A stretch of DNA of 64,000 nucleotides from Albimonas donghaensis (GTDB lineage Bacteria; Pseudomonadota; Alphaproteobacteria; Rhodobacterales; Rhodobacteraceae). The DNA lies in the NCBI RefSeq assembly GCF_900106695.1, contig NZ_FNMZ01000001.1, forward strand, positions 248,001-312,000, given 5' to 3'. The position numbers and the translations under genes were made by a program. The notes under the pieces were generated by a model. The model ran no database searches and was not told the DNA's origin. It saw nothing but the letters and a program-made list of their open reading frames with translations. Below are positions 1 through 9,297 of this stretch, one piece after another (the first letter of the stretch is position 1; each line of letters opens with the position of its first letter).

Positions 1-690
1 ATCTCGGGCATCGAGGTGTTCATCCTGCCCGCCCCTTCCGACGCCTGGGCGGCGGGGGTGGAGTTCTGGCCGCAGTTGCTGGAGCATTCCTTGCAGACGC
101 TCTTCACCACCACCGCGGGCTTCGTGCTGGCGGTGGGGTTCGGGGTGCTGCTGGGGCTGGCGATCGGGTCTTCGACGCTGGTCTACAAGGGGCTCTACCC
201 GGTGCTGGTGGGGTTCAATTCCATCCCCAAGGTGGCGCTGGTGCCGGTGCTGGTGATCTGGTTCGGGATCGGGACCGTGCCGGCGATCATCACCGCTTTC
301 GTGATCTCGTTCTTTCCGATCGCGGTGAACGTGGCGACGGGGCTGGCGACGATCGAGCCGGAGCTGACCGACGTCCTGCGCTCGCTGGGGGCGAGCCGTC
401 GGGAGATCCTCGCCAAGATCGGGCTGCCGCGGGCGATGCCCTATCTCTTCGCCTCGTTGAAGATCGCGATCACGCTGAGCTTCGTGGGGTCGGTGATCTC
501 GGAGACGGTCGCGTCGAATTCGGGCATCGGCTATCTGATGCTGGCGGCGTCGTCGAACTACAACGTGCCGCTGGTCTTCGCGGGGCTGCTGGTCGTCGCG
601 TTCCTCGGCGTGCTCATGTACGCGCTGATGGCGCTGGTCGAGGGGCGGATGACCGGCTGGGCCTTCCGCGGGACCGATCTGATGAGCTGA
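1..690 (+). CDS. ABC transporter inner-membrane permease (5' end outside window)
   Basis: The frame is open from base 1, so the gene starts upstream; the first in-window start (GTG at 16) is probably internal. The visible 224 residues are mostly transmembrane helices and contain the cytoplasmic EAA loop (SLGASRREILAKIGLPRAMP, about residues 119-140) that contacts the ATPase. This layout fits the SsuC/TauC/ThiX-type binding-protein-dependent permeases of nitrate, sulfonate, taurine and pyrimidine-precursor importers. The ATPase and binding-protein genes would lie upstream, so the substrate cannot be told. The family assignment is firm and the substrate is unknown. Confidence 0.9.
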   Translation: MSGIEVFILPAPSDAWAAGVEFWPQLLEHSLQTLFTTTAGFVLAVGFGVLLGLAIGSSTLVYKGLYPVLVGFNSIPKVALVPVLVIWFGIGTVPAIITAFVISFFPIAVNVATGLATIEPELTDVLRSLGASRREILAKIGLPRAMPYLFASLKIAITLSFVGSVISETVASNSGIGYLMLAASSNYNVPLVFAGLLVVAFLGVLMYALMALVEGRMTGWAFRGTDLMS

Positions 691-740
691 GCCGGGCTGA
701 GCCGAGCCGGGCAGGGGGACGGGGACGGGGACGGGCGCTG

Positions 741-758
741 GACGCCCTTGCGGGCGTC
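741..758. terminator. Hairpin between convergent genes
   Basis: A perfect 7-bp stem, GACGCCC and GGGCGTC, closes a TTGC tetraloop between two converging genes. No T-tract follows on either side, so termination is only inferred. Just upstream (about 715-735) GGGGAC is repeated in tandem three times. Confidence 0.35.
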
Positions 759-794
759 GTCGCCCCGCCCGCCGTCCCCCCCTGAAGGCGCCCG

Positions 795-1631
795 TCAGCC
801 GTACATCTTCGGCAGTTCGGTGATGTCGTGGTCGCCCATGGTCGCGGGCCGGACCAGGCGGCAATCCACCGAGCCGTCGGCCCCCAGCCGCCAGTCCAGC
901 AGCCCGCAGAGCTTGTCGCCGATGCGCGGCTGGTGGGCGTCGGGGATCACGAAGGCCGAGGCCGGGCACCAGCCGTGGATCACGCCCTCGGCCGTCACCT
1001 GCCGAGTCTGGTGGACATGGCCGCAGCCGACGAGGCGAACATCCGCGCCCCGGATCAGATCCATCATCCGCGCCCGCGGCCCCATCGGGGCGTAGCGGAA
1101 GGGGGTGGGGTCGGCGGGCTCGTCCGGGGTCTCGCGGAACAGCGGCTTGTGGGTGAACAGCGCCACGGGGCCGGGGACCGCCAGCGTCTCCTCCAGCCAG
1201 TCCCATTGCGCCGCCTCCTCGGGCAGGCCCGAGAGGAACAGCTGCGCGTCGATCCCCACAACCCGCCAGCCGGCGATGTCGCGGGCGAAACGGTCGGCGC
1301 CGAAGACCCGCGCCCAGGCCGCCAGCGGGCCGGGACCGACGGGGGAGGCCGGCGCGTAGTCGCCATCGCCCGGATTGTCGCCGACGTCGTGATTGCCGGG
1401 GATGACCAGCGTCTCGACCCCCAGCTCCGCCAGCCGGGCGGCGGCGTAGTCCAGTTCCTCCGGCACGCCGGGCGCGTCGCGGGTCACGTCGCCGGAATGC
1501 ACCACGAGGTCGGGGGACTCGGCCCGGATCCAGGCGGCGAGCGCGTCGAAATTGGCGTCCACCTCCGCCTGTCCGGGGGCGAGATGTGTGTCGGAGATCT
1601 GCGCGATCCTGAGGCGTCTCGTATCGGCCAT
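795..1631 (-). CDS. Calcineurin-like metallophosphoesterase (CpdA/GpdQ-like phosphodiesterase)
   Basis: This 278-residue protein carries the full metal-ligand series of class III phosphodiesterases in order: QISDTH (D14, H16), SGDVTRD (D48), PGNHD (N80, H81), FTHKP and GCGHVH. Known relatives hydrolyse cAMP (CpdA) or glycerophosphodiesters (GpdQ). I chose the ATG at 1631 because the family's first beta strand and DxH motif begin right after it; the frame stays open upstream but that stretch is arginine/alanine-rich non-coding sequence. It is divergent from a Ugp-like ABC importer, so hydrolysis of an imported phosphodiester is a reasonable guess. No signal peptide is seen, so it should act in the cytoplasm. 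Confidence 0.85.
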   Translation of the reverse strand: MADTRRLRIAQISDTHLAPGQAEVDANFDALAAWIRAESPDLVVHSGDVTRDAPGVPEELDYAAARLAELGVETLVIPGNHDVGDNPGDGDYAPASPVGPGPLAAWARVFGADRFARDIAGWRVVGIDAQLFLSGLPEEAAQWDWLEETLAVPGPVALFTHKPLFRETPDEPADPTPFRYAPMGPRARMMDLIRGADVRLVGCGHVHQTRQVTAEGVIHGWCPASAFVIPDAHQPRIGDKLCGLLDWRLGADGSVDCRLVRPATMGDHDITELPKMYG

Positions 1632-1932
1632 GCGGGCGTCCTTCGTGCTTTGTCCTTCGCCGGGGGAGAGGGCGGTCCCCGGCCCGGGGCGCGACCCTAG
1701 CCCGCCTGCGTCCCCCCGGGCGTTGCGAAGGGCGCAACGGGCGTTGCGCGCTGCGCGCTCACGCCTTCGGGCCGTTCCGGTCCAGCTTGTCGGCGTCGCG
1801 GACCTCCCGACGCCCGCCGCAGGGCGCCGATGTCGCGCGATCGACATGGAACCGACACGCGGGCGCAGCGGCGCCCCGTCATCATCGGCCGGGACCAGAC
1901 CGCCCGCGCCGCACATATTCCAGGAGCGACCG
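1632..1932. other. Divergent intergenic region
   Basis: This stretch separates the phosphodiesterase from the ABC importer operon and should hold both promoters. It has GC-rich short repeats around GTTGCG and GCGCAAC (about 1727-1760) and an AGGAG ribosome site at 1922-1926. I saw no clear Pho box or sigma-70 hexamer pair. Confidence 0.4.
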
Positions 1933-3231
1933 ATGATCGGCCCCATCACCCGCCGCACGAGCCTGCGCCTCACCCTGAGCGCGGGCGCAGCCCTCGGCCT
2001 CGCCGCCGCCGTCTCCGCGCCGGCCCTCGCCGCCGAGCCGACCGAGATCACCTTCTACCACTACCAGACCTCCAACTACGACGCGTTCCGGGCGATCCTC
2101 GACGATTTCGAGGCCGAGAACCCCGACATCGCCGTCAAGGACGTCTTCAAGCAGTCCCAGCAGATCACCGCCGAAGTGCAGGCCGCGCTGGCCGCCGAGC
2201 GTCCGGTGGATATCGCCACGGTGATCGGCAAGAACATCGTGTTCTTCCTCAACAACACCGGCGCGGTGGACATGGTGGCGGCGTCCGGGGGCGACACCGC
2301 CTGGCTCGACGGCTACCTGCCCAACTTCCTGGACCTGGGCCGCGAAGGCGAGGCGGTCTTCGCCATCCCCCACGCCTACGGCACGCCCATGGTCTACTGG
2401 AACAAGGAGATCTTCGAGCGCGCCGGGCTGGATCGCGACGCCGCGCCGAAGGACTGGGACGAGGTGCTGGCCTTCGCCAAGACCATCAACGAGACGACCG
2501 GCATGCCGGGCGCCGCGCATCTGCACGCCTCCATGGGCGATTACGGCACGATGGTCATGACCACCAACGCCGGCGCCGAGTATCTGAGCCGCGACGGGAC
2601 CCGCGCCGGCTTCGACAGCCCCCAGGGCGTCGCCGCGCTTCAGTACTGGCAGGATCTCGCCAGGTCGGGCGCCATGCCCATCGCGTCGGACCGCGAGTGG
2701 ACGGCGGCCTTCGCAGCCGGCCAGATGGGGATCTACATCACGTCCTCGGCCGCGCTGCGTCCCTTCGTGGCGGCCTCCGAGGGCAAGTTCGAGCTTGGCG
2801 TCGGCAACTACCCGCTGTTCAAGGACCAGCCCCGCCGGGTGAACAACTCCGGCGCCGCCCTGATGCTCTACGCCCCCGAAGGGCCGCGGCGCGAAGCCTC
2901 GATGAAGCTGCTGCGCTACATCTCCCAGAAGGAGATCGCCAACCGCTGGTCGCGTGAATCGGGCTACATGCCACTGGTGCAGGACCCGCTCTCGGACCCG
3001 GCCATGGCCGAGTATGTCGAGGGCTTCCCGCAGGTGCGCCCGGTCATCGACCAGATGTCCCAGACCGTGCCCACCGCCGTCTGGCCGGCCCGCGGCACGC
3101 TGGAGGCGCAGACGGTGATCCGCGCCATGCTCGACGAGCTCTGGGCCGCCGAGCGTCCCGCCTCCGAGATCGTGCCCGAGGCGGTGGCCGAGGTGAACGC
3201 CGCCCTCGCCGCCAACCAGGCGACCCAGTGA
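1933..3231 (+). CDS. Family 1 (Ugp/Mal-type) ABC transporter substrate-binding protein
   Basis: A 432-residue extracytoplasmic solute-binding protein, first gene of a complete B-A-E-C importer operon. The N-terminus has a twin-arginine-like signal (TRRTSLRL), a hydrophobic stretch and an ALA-AEP cleavage site near residue 35. The mature part starts with a strand then YDAFRAILDDFEAENPDI, typical of family 1 binding proteins. ATG 1933 is chosen because the signal peptide begins there and AGGAG lies 6 nt upstream; the longer open frame has no signal sequence. The stop overlaps the next start by 4 nt. The substrate could be a sugar, polyol or glycerol-3-phosphate compound; the divergent phosphodiesterase mildly favours the last. 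Confidence 0.9.
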   Translation: MIGPITRRTSLRLTLSAGAALGLAAAVSAPALAAEPTEITFYHYQTSNYDAFRAILDDFEAENPDIAVKDVFKQSQQITAEVQAALAAERPVDIATVIGKNIVFFLNNTGAVDMVAASGGDTAWLDGYLPNFLDLGREGEAVFAIPHAYGTPMVYWNKEIFERAGLDRDAAPKDWDEVLAFAKTINETTGMPGAAHLHASMGDYGTMVMTTNAGAEYLSRDGTRAGFDSPQGVAALQYWQDLARSGAMPIASDREWTAAFAAGQMGIYITSSAALRPFVAASEGKFELGVGNYPLFKDQPRRVNNSGAALMLYAPEGPRREASMKLLRYISQKEIANRWSRESGYMPLVQDPLSDPAMAEYVEGFPQVRPVIDQMSQTVPTAVWPARGTLEAQTVIRAMLDELWAAERPASEIVPEAVAEVNAALAANQATQ

Positions 3232-4181
3232 GCGACGCCGCTTTCGCGCCAGGCGCCGCGGCGGAGGGCATCCCCTCCGCCGCGGCGCGCCTTCCCCTGC
3301 GGCTGCGGCTGGCGGGGGTCGCGCCCTGGCTCTACCTCGCGCCCACGCTGCTGGGCCTGGGGATCTTCGTCTACTGGCCGCTGATCCACACGGTCGCGCT
3401 GTCGATGACCGAGTGGAACCTCAACCCCGACCAGCCGGCCCGTTTCGTGGGGCTGGAGAATTACGGGCGGGTGGCGTCCTCGACCCTGTTCGAGCACGCC
3501 TGGGTGAATTCGCTGATCTATGTCGGCGCCTCGATCCCGCTGAAGGTGCTGGCGCCGGTGCCGCTGGCGGTTTTCGTGTGGTCGCTGGGGGCGCGCGGGC
3601 ACGCCTACCGGGCGATCCTGTTCCTGCCGACGCTGATCAGCTTCGTCGCCGTGGCCATCGCCTTCCTGTGGATCCTCAACCCCATCTTCGGCTACGCCAA
3701 GGCCTGGCTGGGAGAGATCGGCGTGCGCCTGCCGGCGCTGCTGACCGACGCCGACACCGCGATCTGGACGATCATCGCGATTTCCAGCTGGAAGGTGATG
3801 GGCTTCAACATGCTGCTCTATCTCGCCGGTCTCGCCTCCATCAACCGCGACCTGATCGAGGCGATGCGCATGGACGGCGCCTCGGACGGGGTGATCCTGC
3901 GCAGGCTGATCCTGCCGCTGCTGACGCCGACCCTGTTCTTCGTGCTGATCTCCACCGTGATCTTCACCATCCAGCAGGTGTTCACGCCCATCGACATCCT
4001 CACCGGGGGCGGGCCGCAGAACTCCACCACCAACCTGTTCCACATGGTCTACCAATACACCTTCGTGACCTTCGACGTCGGCGCCGGGGCGGCCGGAACG
4101 GTCATGCTCTTCGCCCTGCTGATGGCGGTGACGGCGGCGCAGATCCTGACGCTCGACCGTCGCGTCGAATACGGGCGCTGA
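3228..4181 (+). CDS. ABC importer permease, MalF/UgpA type
   Basis: A 317-residue inner-membrane permease with six predicted helices. The EAA-type coupling loop reads EAMRMDGASDGVILRRLILP (about residues 212-231). PTLLGLGIFVYWPL near residue 38 is typical of UgpA/MalF-like subunits. Translation begins at GTG 3228, inside GTGA shared with the binding-protein stop, so the two are coupled. It forms the heterodimeric channel with the next gene. Confidence 0.93.
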   Translation: MSDAAFAPGAAAEGIPSAAARLPLRLRLAGVAPWLYLAPTLLGLGIFVYWPLIHTVALSMTEWNLNPDQPARFVGLENYGRVASSTLFEHAWVNSLIYVGASIPLKVLAPVPLAVFVWSLGARGHAYRAILFLPTLISFVAVAIAFLWILNPIFGYAKAWLGEIGVRLPALLTDADTAIWTIIAISSWKVMGFNMLLYLAGLASINRDLIEAMRMDGASDGVILRRLILPLLTPTLFFVLISTVIFTIQQVFTPIDILTGGGPQNSTTNLFHMVYQYTFVTFDVGAGAAGTVMLFALLMAVTAAQILTLDRRVEYGR

Positions 4182-4185
4182 GATC

Positions 4186-5007
4186 ATGGAGCTGTCCCGA
4201 TCCTGGCGCGTCATCGGCCATCTGGTGCTGCTGACCTGCTGCCTCGCCGTCGCGGCCCCGGTGGCGGTGGTGCTCGCCACCGCGCTGAAATCGCCGTCCG
4301 AGGTGTTCCAGCCCAGCCTCTGGCCCTCGGCCCCCACCTTCGACAACTTCGCCACGCTGTTCGGCAAGGCGCGGTTCGCGGATTACCTGTGGAACTCGGT
4401 CGCGACGACCGTGCTGCGGGTCTCGGGCCAGCTGGTCATCGCGCTGCTGGCGGCCTGGGCCTTCGCCCGCTTCGCCTTCCGCGGGCGCGACACGCTTTTC
4501 GCGATGGTGCTGGGGGCGATGATGATCCCGCATCTGCTGACCATGATCCCGGTCTATATCCTGATGGCCCGGCTGGGCTGGTTCGACACCTGGGCGGCGC
4601 TGATCATCCCCAATCTCGCCATGCCTTTCGCGGTGTTCCTGCTGCGCCAGCACATGCTGGCCTTCCCCCGCGACCTGCTGGACGCGGCCGAGATGGATGG
4701 CGCCGGGCCGTGGCGGGCGCTGTGGCGGGTGGTGGTGCCCAACCTCGCGCCCGCGCTGTCGGCGCTGACCATCATCCTCTTCGTCGAGTGCTGGAACGAG
4801 TATTTCTGGCCCCTGCTGGTGACCGAGACCGAGGCCTCGCGCACCTTGCAGATGGGCCTGCGCGAGTTCCTGGAATCCGACGGCTATTCCGATTTCGGCG
4901 CGATGATGGCGGGGGTGGCCCTGGCCTCGGTCCCCGCGGTCGCGCTGTTCCTGATCCTTCAGCGGCGGGTGATGGACACCTTCGTCGCCTCCGGACTGAA
5001 AGGCTGA
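4186..5007 (+). CDS. ABC importer permease, MalG/UgpE type
   Basis: A 273-residue permease partner of the preceding gene, 4 nt downstream. The EAA loop is DAAEMDGAGPWRALWRVVVP (about residues 165-184). The conserved late segment ECWNEYFWPLLV is characteristic of the MalG/UgpE/AraQ group. Three nucleotides separate it from the ATPase gene, confirming one transcript. Confidence 0.93.
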   Translation: MELSRSWRVIGHLVLLTCCLAVAAPVAVVLATALKSPSEVFQPSLWPSAPTFDNFATLFGKARFADYLWNSVATTVLRVSGQLVIALLAAWAFARFAFRGRDTLFAMVLGAMMIPHLLTMIPVYILMARLGWFDTWAALIIPNLAMPFAVFLLRQHMLAFPRDLLDAAEMDGAGPWRALWRVVVPNLAPALSALTIILFVECWNEYFWPLLVTETEASRTLQMGLREFLESDGYSDFGAMMAGVALASVPAVALFLILQRRVMDTFVASGLKG

Positions 5008-5010
5008 ACC

Positions 5011-6120
5011 ATGGCGGGCATCGCGCTTCGCAACCTCACCCGCCGTTTCGGGGATTCCGTGGCGGTGGACGGGCTGAACCTGGAGATCGAGGACGGCGAA
5101 TTCGTGGTTCTGGTCGGGCCCTCGGGCTGCGGCAAGACCACGACCCTGCGCATGCTGGCGGGGCTGGAGCCGACCAGCGAGGGGCGGGTGGAGATCGCCG
5201 GGCGGGACGTGACCCCGCTGCCGGCGCGGGACCGCAACCTCGCGATGGTGTTCCAGTCCTACGCGCTCTACCCGCATATGTCGGTGGAGGAGAATATCGG
5301 CTTCGCCCTGCGCCTCGCGGGCCGCAGCCGGGCCGAGACCGCCGCCGCCGTGGCCGCCGCCGCCGGCCGGCTGGAGATCGGGCATCTGCTCTCCCGCCGC
5401 CCGCGGGAGCTTTCCGGCGGCCAGCGCCAGCGCGTCGCTGTCGCGCGCTGCATCGTGCGCGAGCCCCACGCCTTTCTCTTCGACGAGCCGTTGTCGAACC
5501 TCGACGCCCGCCTGCGCGGCTCGGCGCGGGTGGAGATCTCGCGGCTTCAGGCGCAGCTGGGCATGACCACGCTTTACGTCACGCATGACCAGGTCGAGGC
5601 GATGACCATGGCCCATCGCATCGTGCTGATGGAGGGCGGGCGCATCCGCCAGCAGGGCGCCCCGATGGACCTCTATGAGCGGCCCGCCGACCTGTTCGTC
5701 GCGGGCTTTCTCGGCGCCCCGGCCATGAACCTGATCCCCGGCGTGATCGAGCCCGGCCCCCGCGGCCCGGTCTTCGCCGCCGCCGGCCTGTCGCTTCCCG
5801 CCCCGCTCGGCGCGCCGGAGGGCCCCGCCACCCTCGGCCTGCGGCCCGAGGCGCTGAGCCCGGGCGACCCCGGTCCGGGCGAAATCGCCCTGCGCGGGCG
5901 CGTCGATCATGTCGAGCGGCTGGGCGCCGAAACCGTCGTGCAGCTTTCCGTGGGCGAGGCCGGCGCGATCAGCCTGACCGCCCGCCTGCCGGGCGCCGCC
6001 GCGCCGGGGCGGGGGGCGCCCATGGCGCTGCGGGCGCCGGTTTCGGCCCTGCATGCGTTCGGGGCGGACGGGCGGCGCGTGGCGCTGGGCGCGGAGGCGC
6101 GGGAACTCGCGCCCGCCTGA
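5011..6120 (+). CDS. ABC importer ATPase, MalK/UgpC type
   Basis: A 369-residue cytoplasmic ATPase that powers the importer. It shows Walker A GPSGCGKT (36-43), Q-loop FQSYALYP, signature LSGGQRQRVAVAR (from 134), Walker B FLFDEP (about 155-160) and a switch histidine in TLYVTHDQVEAM. The C-terminal third is the TOBE/OB-fold regulatory domain of carbohydrate-import ATPases, here rich in alanine and proline. It is the last gene of the binding protein-permease-permease-ATPase operon. Confidence 0.94.
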   Translation: MAGIALRNLTRRFGDSVAVDGLNLEIEDGEFVVLVGPSGCGKTTTLRMLAGLEPTSEGRVEIAGRDVTPLPARDRNLAMVFQSYALYPHMSVEENIGFALRLAGRSRAETAAAVAAAAGRLEIGHLLSRRPRELSGGQRQRVAVARCIVREPHAFLFDEPLSNLDARLRGSARVEISRLQAQLGMTTLYVTHDQVEAMTMAHRIVLMEGGRIRQQGAPMDLYERPADLFVAGFLGAPAMNLIPGVIEPGPRGPVFAAAGLSLPAPLGAPEGPATLGLRPEALSPGDPGPGEIALRGRVDHVERLGAETVVQLSVGEAGAISLTARLPGAAAPGRGAPMALRAPVSALHAFGADGRRVALGAEARELAPA

Positions 6121-6238
6121 CCCGGCCTGAACCGGGCGGGGCTGGGCGGGGCTGGGCCGGGCTGTGCAGGGCGGGGCGGACGCTTGCCTGCCGCCCGACT
6201 GCAACAAGACCGTCACCTGAGGCGGCTATGATGCGCCC

Positions 6239-7186
6239 ATGCTGCGCAAGGCGCCCCCGCTCGAATCGATAGAGGTGTTCGTCGCCGCCGCGAAGGCGGG
6301 GTCGTTCAGGGCGGTGGCGCGCGACCTCGCGCTCAGCCCTTCCGCCGTCTCCCGGCGCATCGCGGGGCTGGAGGCGTTCCTGGGCCGGGCGCTCTATGAC
6401 CGCACCGGCCCCGCGCCCCGGCTCAACGCCGACGGCCGCGCCTATCTCGCGGCCATCGAGCCCGCCATCGCCGCCATCCGCGACGCCACCGCGGCGCTGG
6501 AGCGGGACGGCGCCTCGGGCCGCCCGCTGCGCGTCGCCGCCTCGCATTCCTTCGCGTCGAGCTGGCTGATCCGCCGCCTCCCCGACCTCGCCCGCGACCA
6601 GGGGCTGGAGGTCGAGCTGATCCCGACCCGCGATCCGGAGGCGCTGCGATCCGGGGCCGTGGATCTGGCGATCTGGGGCGGTCGGCGGGCGCCGGCGGAG
6701 TTCTGGTCGGAACCGCTCTACGCCTCCTGCGCCGTGCCGGTGGCGATGCCGGTCATGGCCGATGGCCGCCCCGCGCCGCGCGATGCGGCGGAGCTTGCGG
6801 ATCGCGTGCTGATCGGCGTGACCGAGCCCGGCGGCTCCTGGGACCGCTGGTTCGCGGCCGGCGGAACCGGGGGGACGAGCGGGATCCGGCGCATCGACTA
6901 CCCCACCCAGTCGCTGGCCTGCGAGGCCGCCGCCGCGGGGCTGGGCGTGGCGCTGGCGGTCCCTTTGATCTCGGAGCCCTACCTTCCGTCCCGCGGCCTC
7001 GCGCCCTGCGCCGAGGCCCGGCCGATCGGCAGCGTCCACCGCCTGTGCCGCGCCGCCGAGCGCCGGGCCTGGACCCCGGCCGAGCGCCGCTTCGCCGCCT
7101 GGATCCGGGCGGAGGCCGCGCGCTCCGTCGCGCTGTTCGACCGCGCCGCGCTGCACCCGGCCCCGCCCGCCATCGCCGCGGAATAG
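6239..7186 (+). CDS. LysR-family transcriptional regulator (GcvA-like)
   Basis: A 315-residue regulator with an N-terminal winged helix-turn-helix (about residues 8-66, SFRAVARDLALSPSAVSRRI) and a LysR co-inducer-binding domain (from about residue 92). VAASHSFASSWLIRRLPDL is typical of the GcvA/AmpR subgroup. It lies 118 nt downstream of the ABC ATPase in the same direction and converges on the acyl-CoA ligase gene, 5 nt apart. The spacer before it carries GC-rich direct repeats of GCGGGGCTGGG. Its target is not evident; the ABC operon or the TRAP operon are candidates. Confidence 0.9.
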   Translation: MLRKAPPLESIEVFVAAAKAGSFRAVARDLALSPSAVSRRIAGLEAFLGRALYDRTGPAPRLNADGRAYLAAIEPAIAAIRDATAALERDGASGRPLRVAASHSFASSWLIRRLPDLARDQGLEVELIPTRDPEALRSGAVDLAIWGGRRAPAEFWSEPLYASCAVPVAMPVMADGRPAPRDAAELADRVLIGVTEPGGSWDRWFAAGGTGGTSGIRRIDYPTQSLACEAAAAGLGVALAVPLISEPYLPSRGLAPCAEARPIGSVHRLCRAAERRAWTPAERRFAAWIRAEAARSVALFDRAALHPAPPAIAAE

Positions 7187-7191
7187 GCGGC

Positions 7192-9294
7192 TCAGCCCCC
7201 GATCAGGACCGCGTCGAGGATCACCGCGCCCTCGCCCTCCGGCAGGGCCAGCACCGGGTTCATGTCGCAGCCGTCCAGCCCCGGAGACGCCGCCGCCACC
7301 CGGCTGACCTGCGCCAGCAGGCGGGCCAGCGCCGGCAGGTCGGCGGGCGGCGCGCCGCGGGGATGGGTGAGCAGGCGCAGGGCCCGGACCTCGCCGATCA
7401 TGCGCATCGCCTCGGCCTCGTCGAAGGGGGCGGCGCGGAAGGTCACGTCGCGCAGCGCCTCCACATGCACGCCGCCGAGGCCGAACATCACCACCGGCCC
7501 GAAACTGGGATCGCGCTGCACGCCGATCACGCATTCCGCCACGCCGCGCCGCATCGGGGCGACCATCAGCCCGCGCAGCCGCGCCCCCGGCGCCGCCTTC
7601 GCGGCGGAGGCGAGGATGGCGGAGGCCGCCGCCCGTCCGGCCTCGGCCCCCGAGACATTGAGCGTCACCCCGCCGACCTCGGTCTTGTGGGCGAGATCCG
7701 GCGACACGATCTTGACCACGCAGGGCGCCCCGAAGGCCGCCACGGCCTCGCCCGCTTCCTCCGCCGTCGCGGCCCGGCGGAACGCCGCCGTGGGCAGGCC
7801 GAGCGCGGCGAGCGCCTCCAGCGCCGTCGGCTCGTCGCAGTCGGGCGGGACGGAAAGGCCGGGGGCGCCGGGGACGGGATCGGGCGGGGCGGGACGCGCG
7901 AAGGCCTCCGCCAGGCCCGCCAAGGCCGCCGCCGCGCGCACGGCCCGGCCCGGATCGTCGTAGATCGGGCAGCCGGCGGCTTCGACCACGGCCCGGAATT
8001 CGGGGCTCGCCAGCGTCACCAGGAAATGCGGAACCTCCGGCGTCGCCGCCCGCACCGCGGCGATATCCGCCGCGATCTGCGGCCCCGTGGCGGGCGACAG
8101 TCCCGACGCGGAAAGGAAGTTCACCACCAGATCGCAGGTCCCGTCCGCGGCCATCCCGGCCAGCGAGGCCCGGAACGCCCCCTCCATCTGGATCACCTGG
8201 CCGGTGATATCGAGCGGGTTGCGGGTCCCCGCGAAGGGCACCAGCGCGCGCACGGCGGCCTGGGTCTCCGCCGTCAGCTCCGGAACCTCCAGCCCGGCGG
8301 CCGAGGCCGCGTCGGCCATCAGCACCCCCGCGCCCCCCGAGACGGTGTAAAGCCCCGCCCGCCGCCCGCGCGGCGGCCCGGCGGTGGTGGCGGCGTAGGC
8401 GATGTCGAGGCATTCCTCGATCGAGCCCGCCCGATGCGCGCCGTATTGGCGGAACACGCCGTCGAAGACCGCGTCCTCGCCGGCCAGCGCCGCGGTATGG
8501 GAGGCCGCCGCCGCCGCCCCGGCCTCGGACCGGCCGACCTTGGTGACGATCACCGGCTTGCCCGCGGCCCGGCAGGCCTCCAGCGCCCGGCGCAGGCGCG
8601 CGCCGTCCCGGCAGCCCTCCATGTAGCCCACGATCACGTCGGTGGCGGGGTCGCCGGCCAGCCATTCCACGCATTCCGCGAAGCCCAGATCGGCCTCGTT
8701 GCCCGTGGTGATCCAGTGGCTCAGCCCCAGCCCCCGCCCGCGGGCCAGCGAATAGGCGAAGCCGCCGAAGGCGCCGGACTGGCTGACCAGCCCGATCCGC
8801 CCCAGCGGCGGCACGCCGGCGTTGACCACCGGGGCGAAGGTGGCGAAGATGCGCTCCGCGATGTTCATGAAGCCGAGGCAGTTGGGCCCCAGCAGGCGCA
8901 CCCCCGCGGCCTTCGCCGCGGCGGCCATGCGGGCCTGGACCTCGGCCCCGCCCGCGTCGATCTCCGCGAAGCCGGAGGTGAACATCACCGCCCCCTTCAC
9001 GCCCGCCGCCGCGCAATCCTCCAGCGCCCCTTCCGCCAGCGCCGCGGGCACCGCGATGATCGCGAGATCCACCGGCCCCGGCGCCTCGCGCAGGGAGGCC
9101 CAGGCCCGAAGCCCCTGGATCTCCGGGGACTTCGGGTTGATGGGCAGGATCCGCCCGGCATAGCCCTGCGTCTTCAGGAACGACACGGGCAGCCCGCCGA
9201 TCTTCAGCGGGTCCGAGCTCGCCCCGATCACCGCCACCGAGCGGGGGCGGAACAGCGCGTCGAGCGGGTTGGCGCGGGCGGATCCGTCAGCCAT
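7192..9294 (-). CDS. ADP/NDP-forming acyl-CoA ligase (fused alpha and beta parts)
   Basis: This 700-residue protein fuses an N-terminal CoA-binding Rossmann domain (PRSVAVIGASSDPLKIGG, about 15-32), a succinyl-CoA-ligase-like domain with the phosphohistidine segment ASHTAALAGED, and a C-terminal ATP-grasp domain (CVVKIVSPDLAHKTEVGGV). The family makes acyl-CoA from acid, CoA and ATP through a histidine phosphate (archaeal Acd, Pat-like). It ends the TRAP/TAXI operon, starting 3 nt after the binding-protein stop. That suggests it activates the imported carboxylate. A homologue is encoded at 14801, across the TetR gene. Confidence 0.9.
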   Translation of the reverse strand: MADGSARANPLDALFRPRSVAVIGASSDPLKIGGLPVSFLKTQGYAGRILPINPKSPEIQGLRAWASLREAPGPVDLAIIAVPAALAEGALEDCAAAGVKGAVMFTSGFAEIDAGGAEVQARMAAAAKAAGVRLLGPNCLGFMNIAERIFATFAPVVNAGVPPLGRIGLVSQSGAFGGFAYSLARGRGLGLSHWITTGNEADLGFAECVEWLAGDPATDVIVGYMEGCRDGARLRRALEACRAAGKPVIVTKVGRSEAGAAAAASHTAALAGEDAVFDGVFRQYGAHRAGSIEECLDIAYAATTAGPPRGRRAGLYTVSGGAGVLMADAASAAGLEVPELTAETQAAVRALVPFAGTRNPLDITGQVIQMEGAFRASLAGMAADGTCDLVVNFLSASGLSPATGPQIAADIAAVRAATPEVPHFLVTLASPEFRAVVEAAGCPIYDDPGRAVRAAAALAGLAEAFARPAPPDPVPGAPGLSVPPDCDEPTALEALAALGLPTAAFRRAATAEEAGEAVAAFGAPCVVKIVSPDLAHKTEVGGVTLNVSGAEAGRAAASAILASAAKAAPGARLRGLMVAPMRRGVAECVIGVQRDPSFGPVVMFGLGGVHVEALRDVTFRAAPFDEAEAMRMIGEVRALRLLTHPRGAPPADLPALARLLAQVSRVAAASPGLDGCDMNPVLALPEGEGAVILDAVLIGG

Positions 9295-9297
9295 GGC

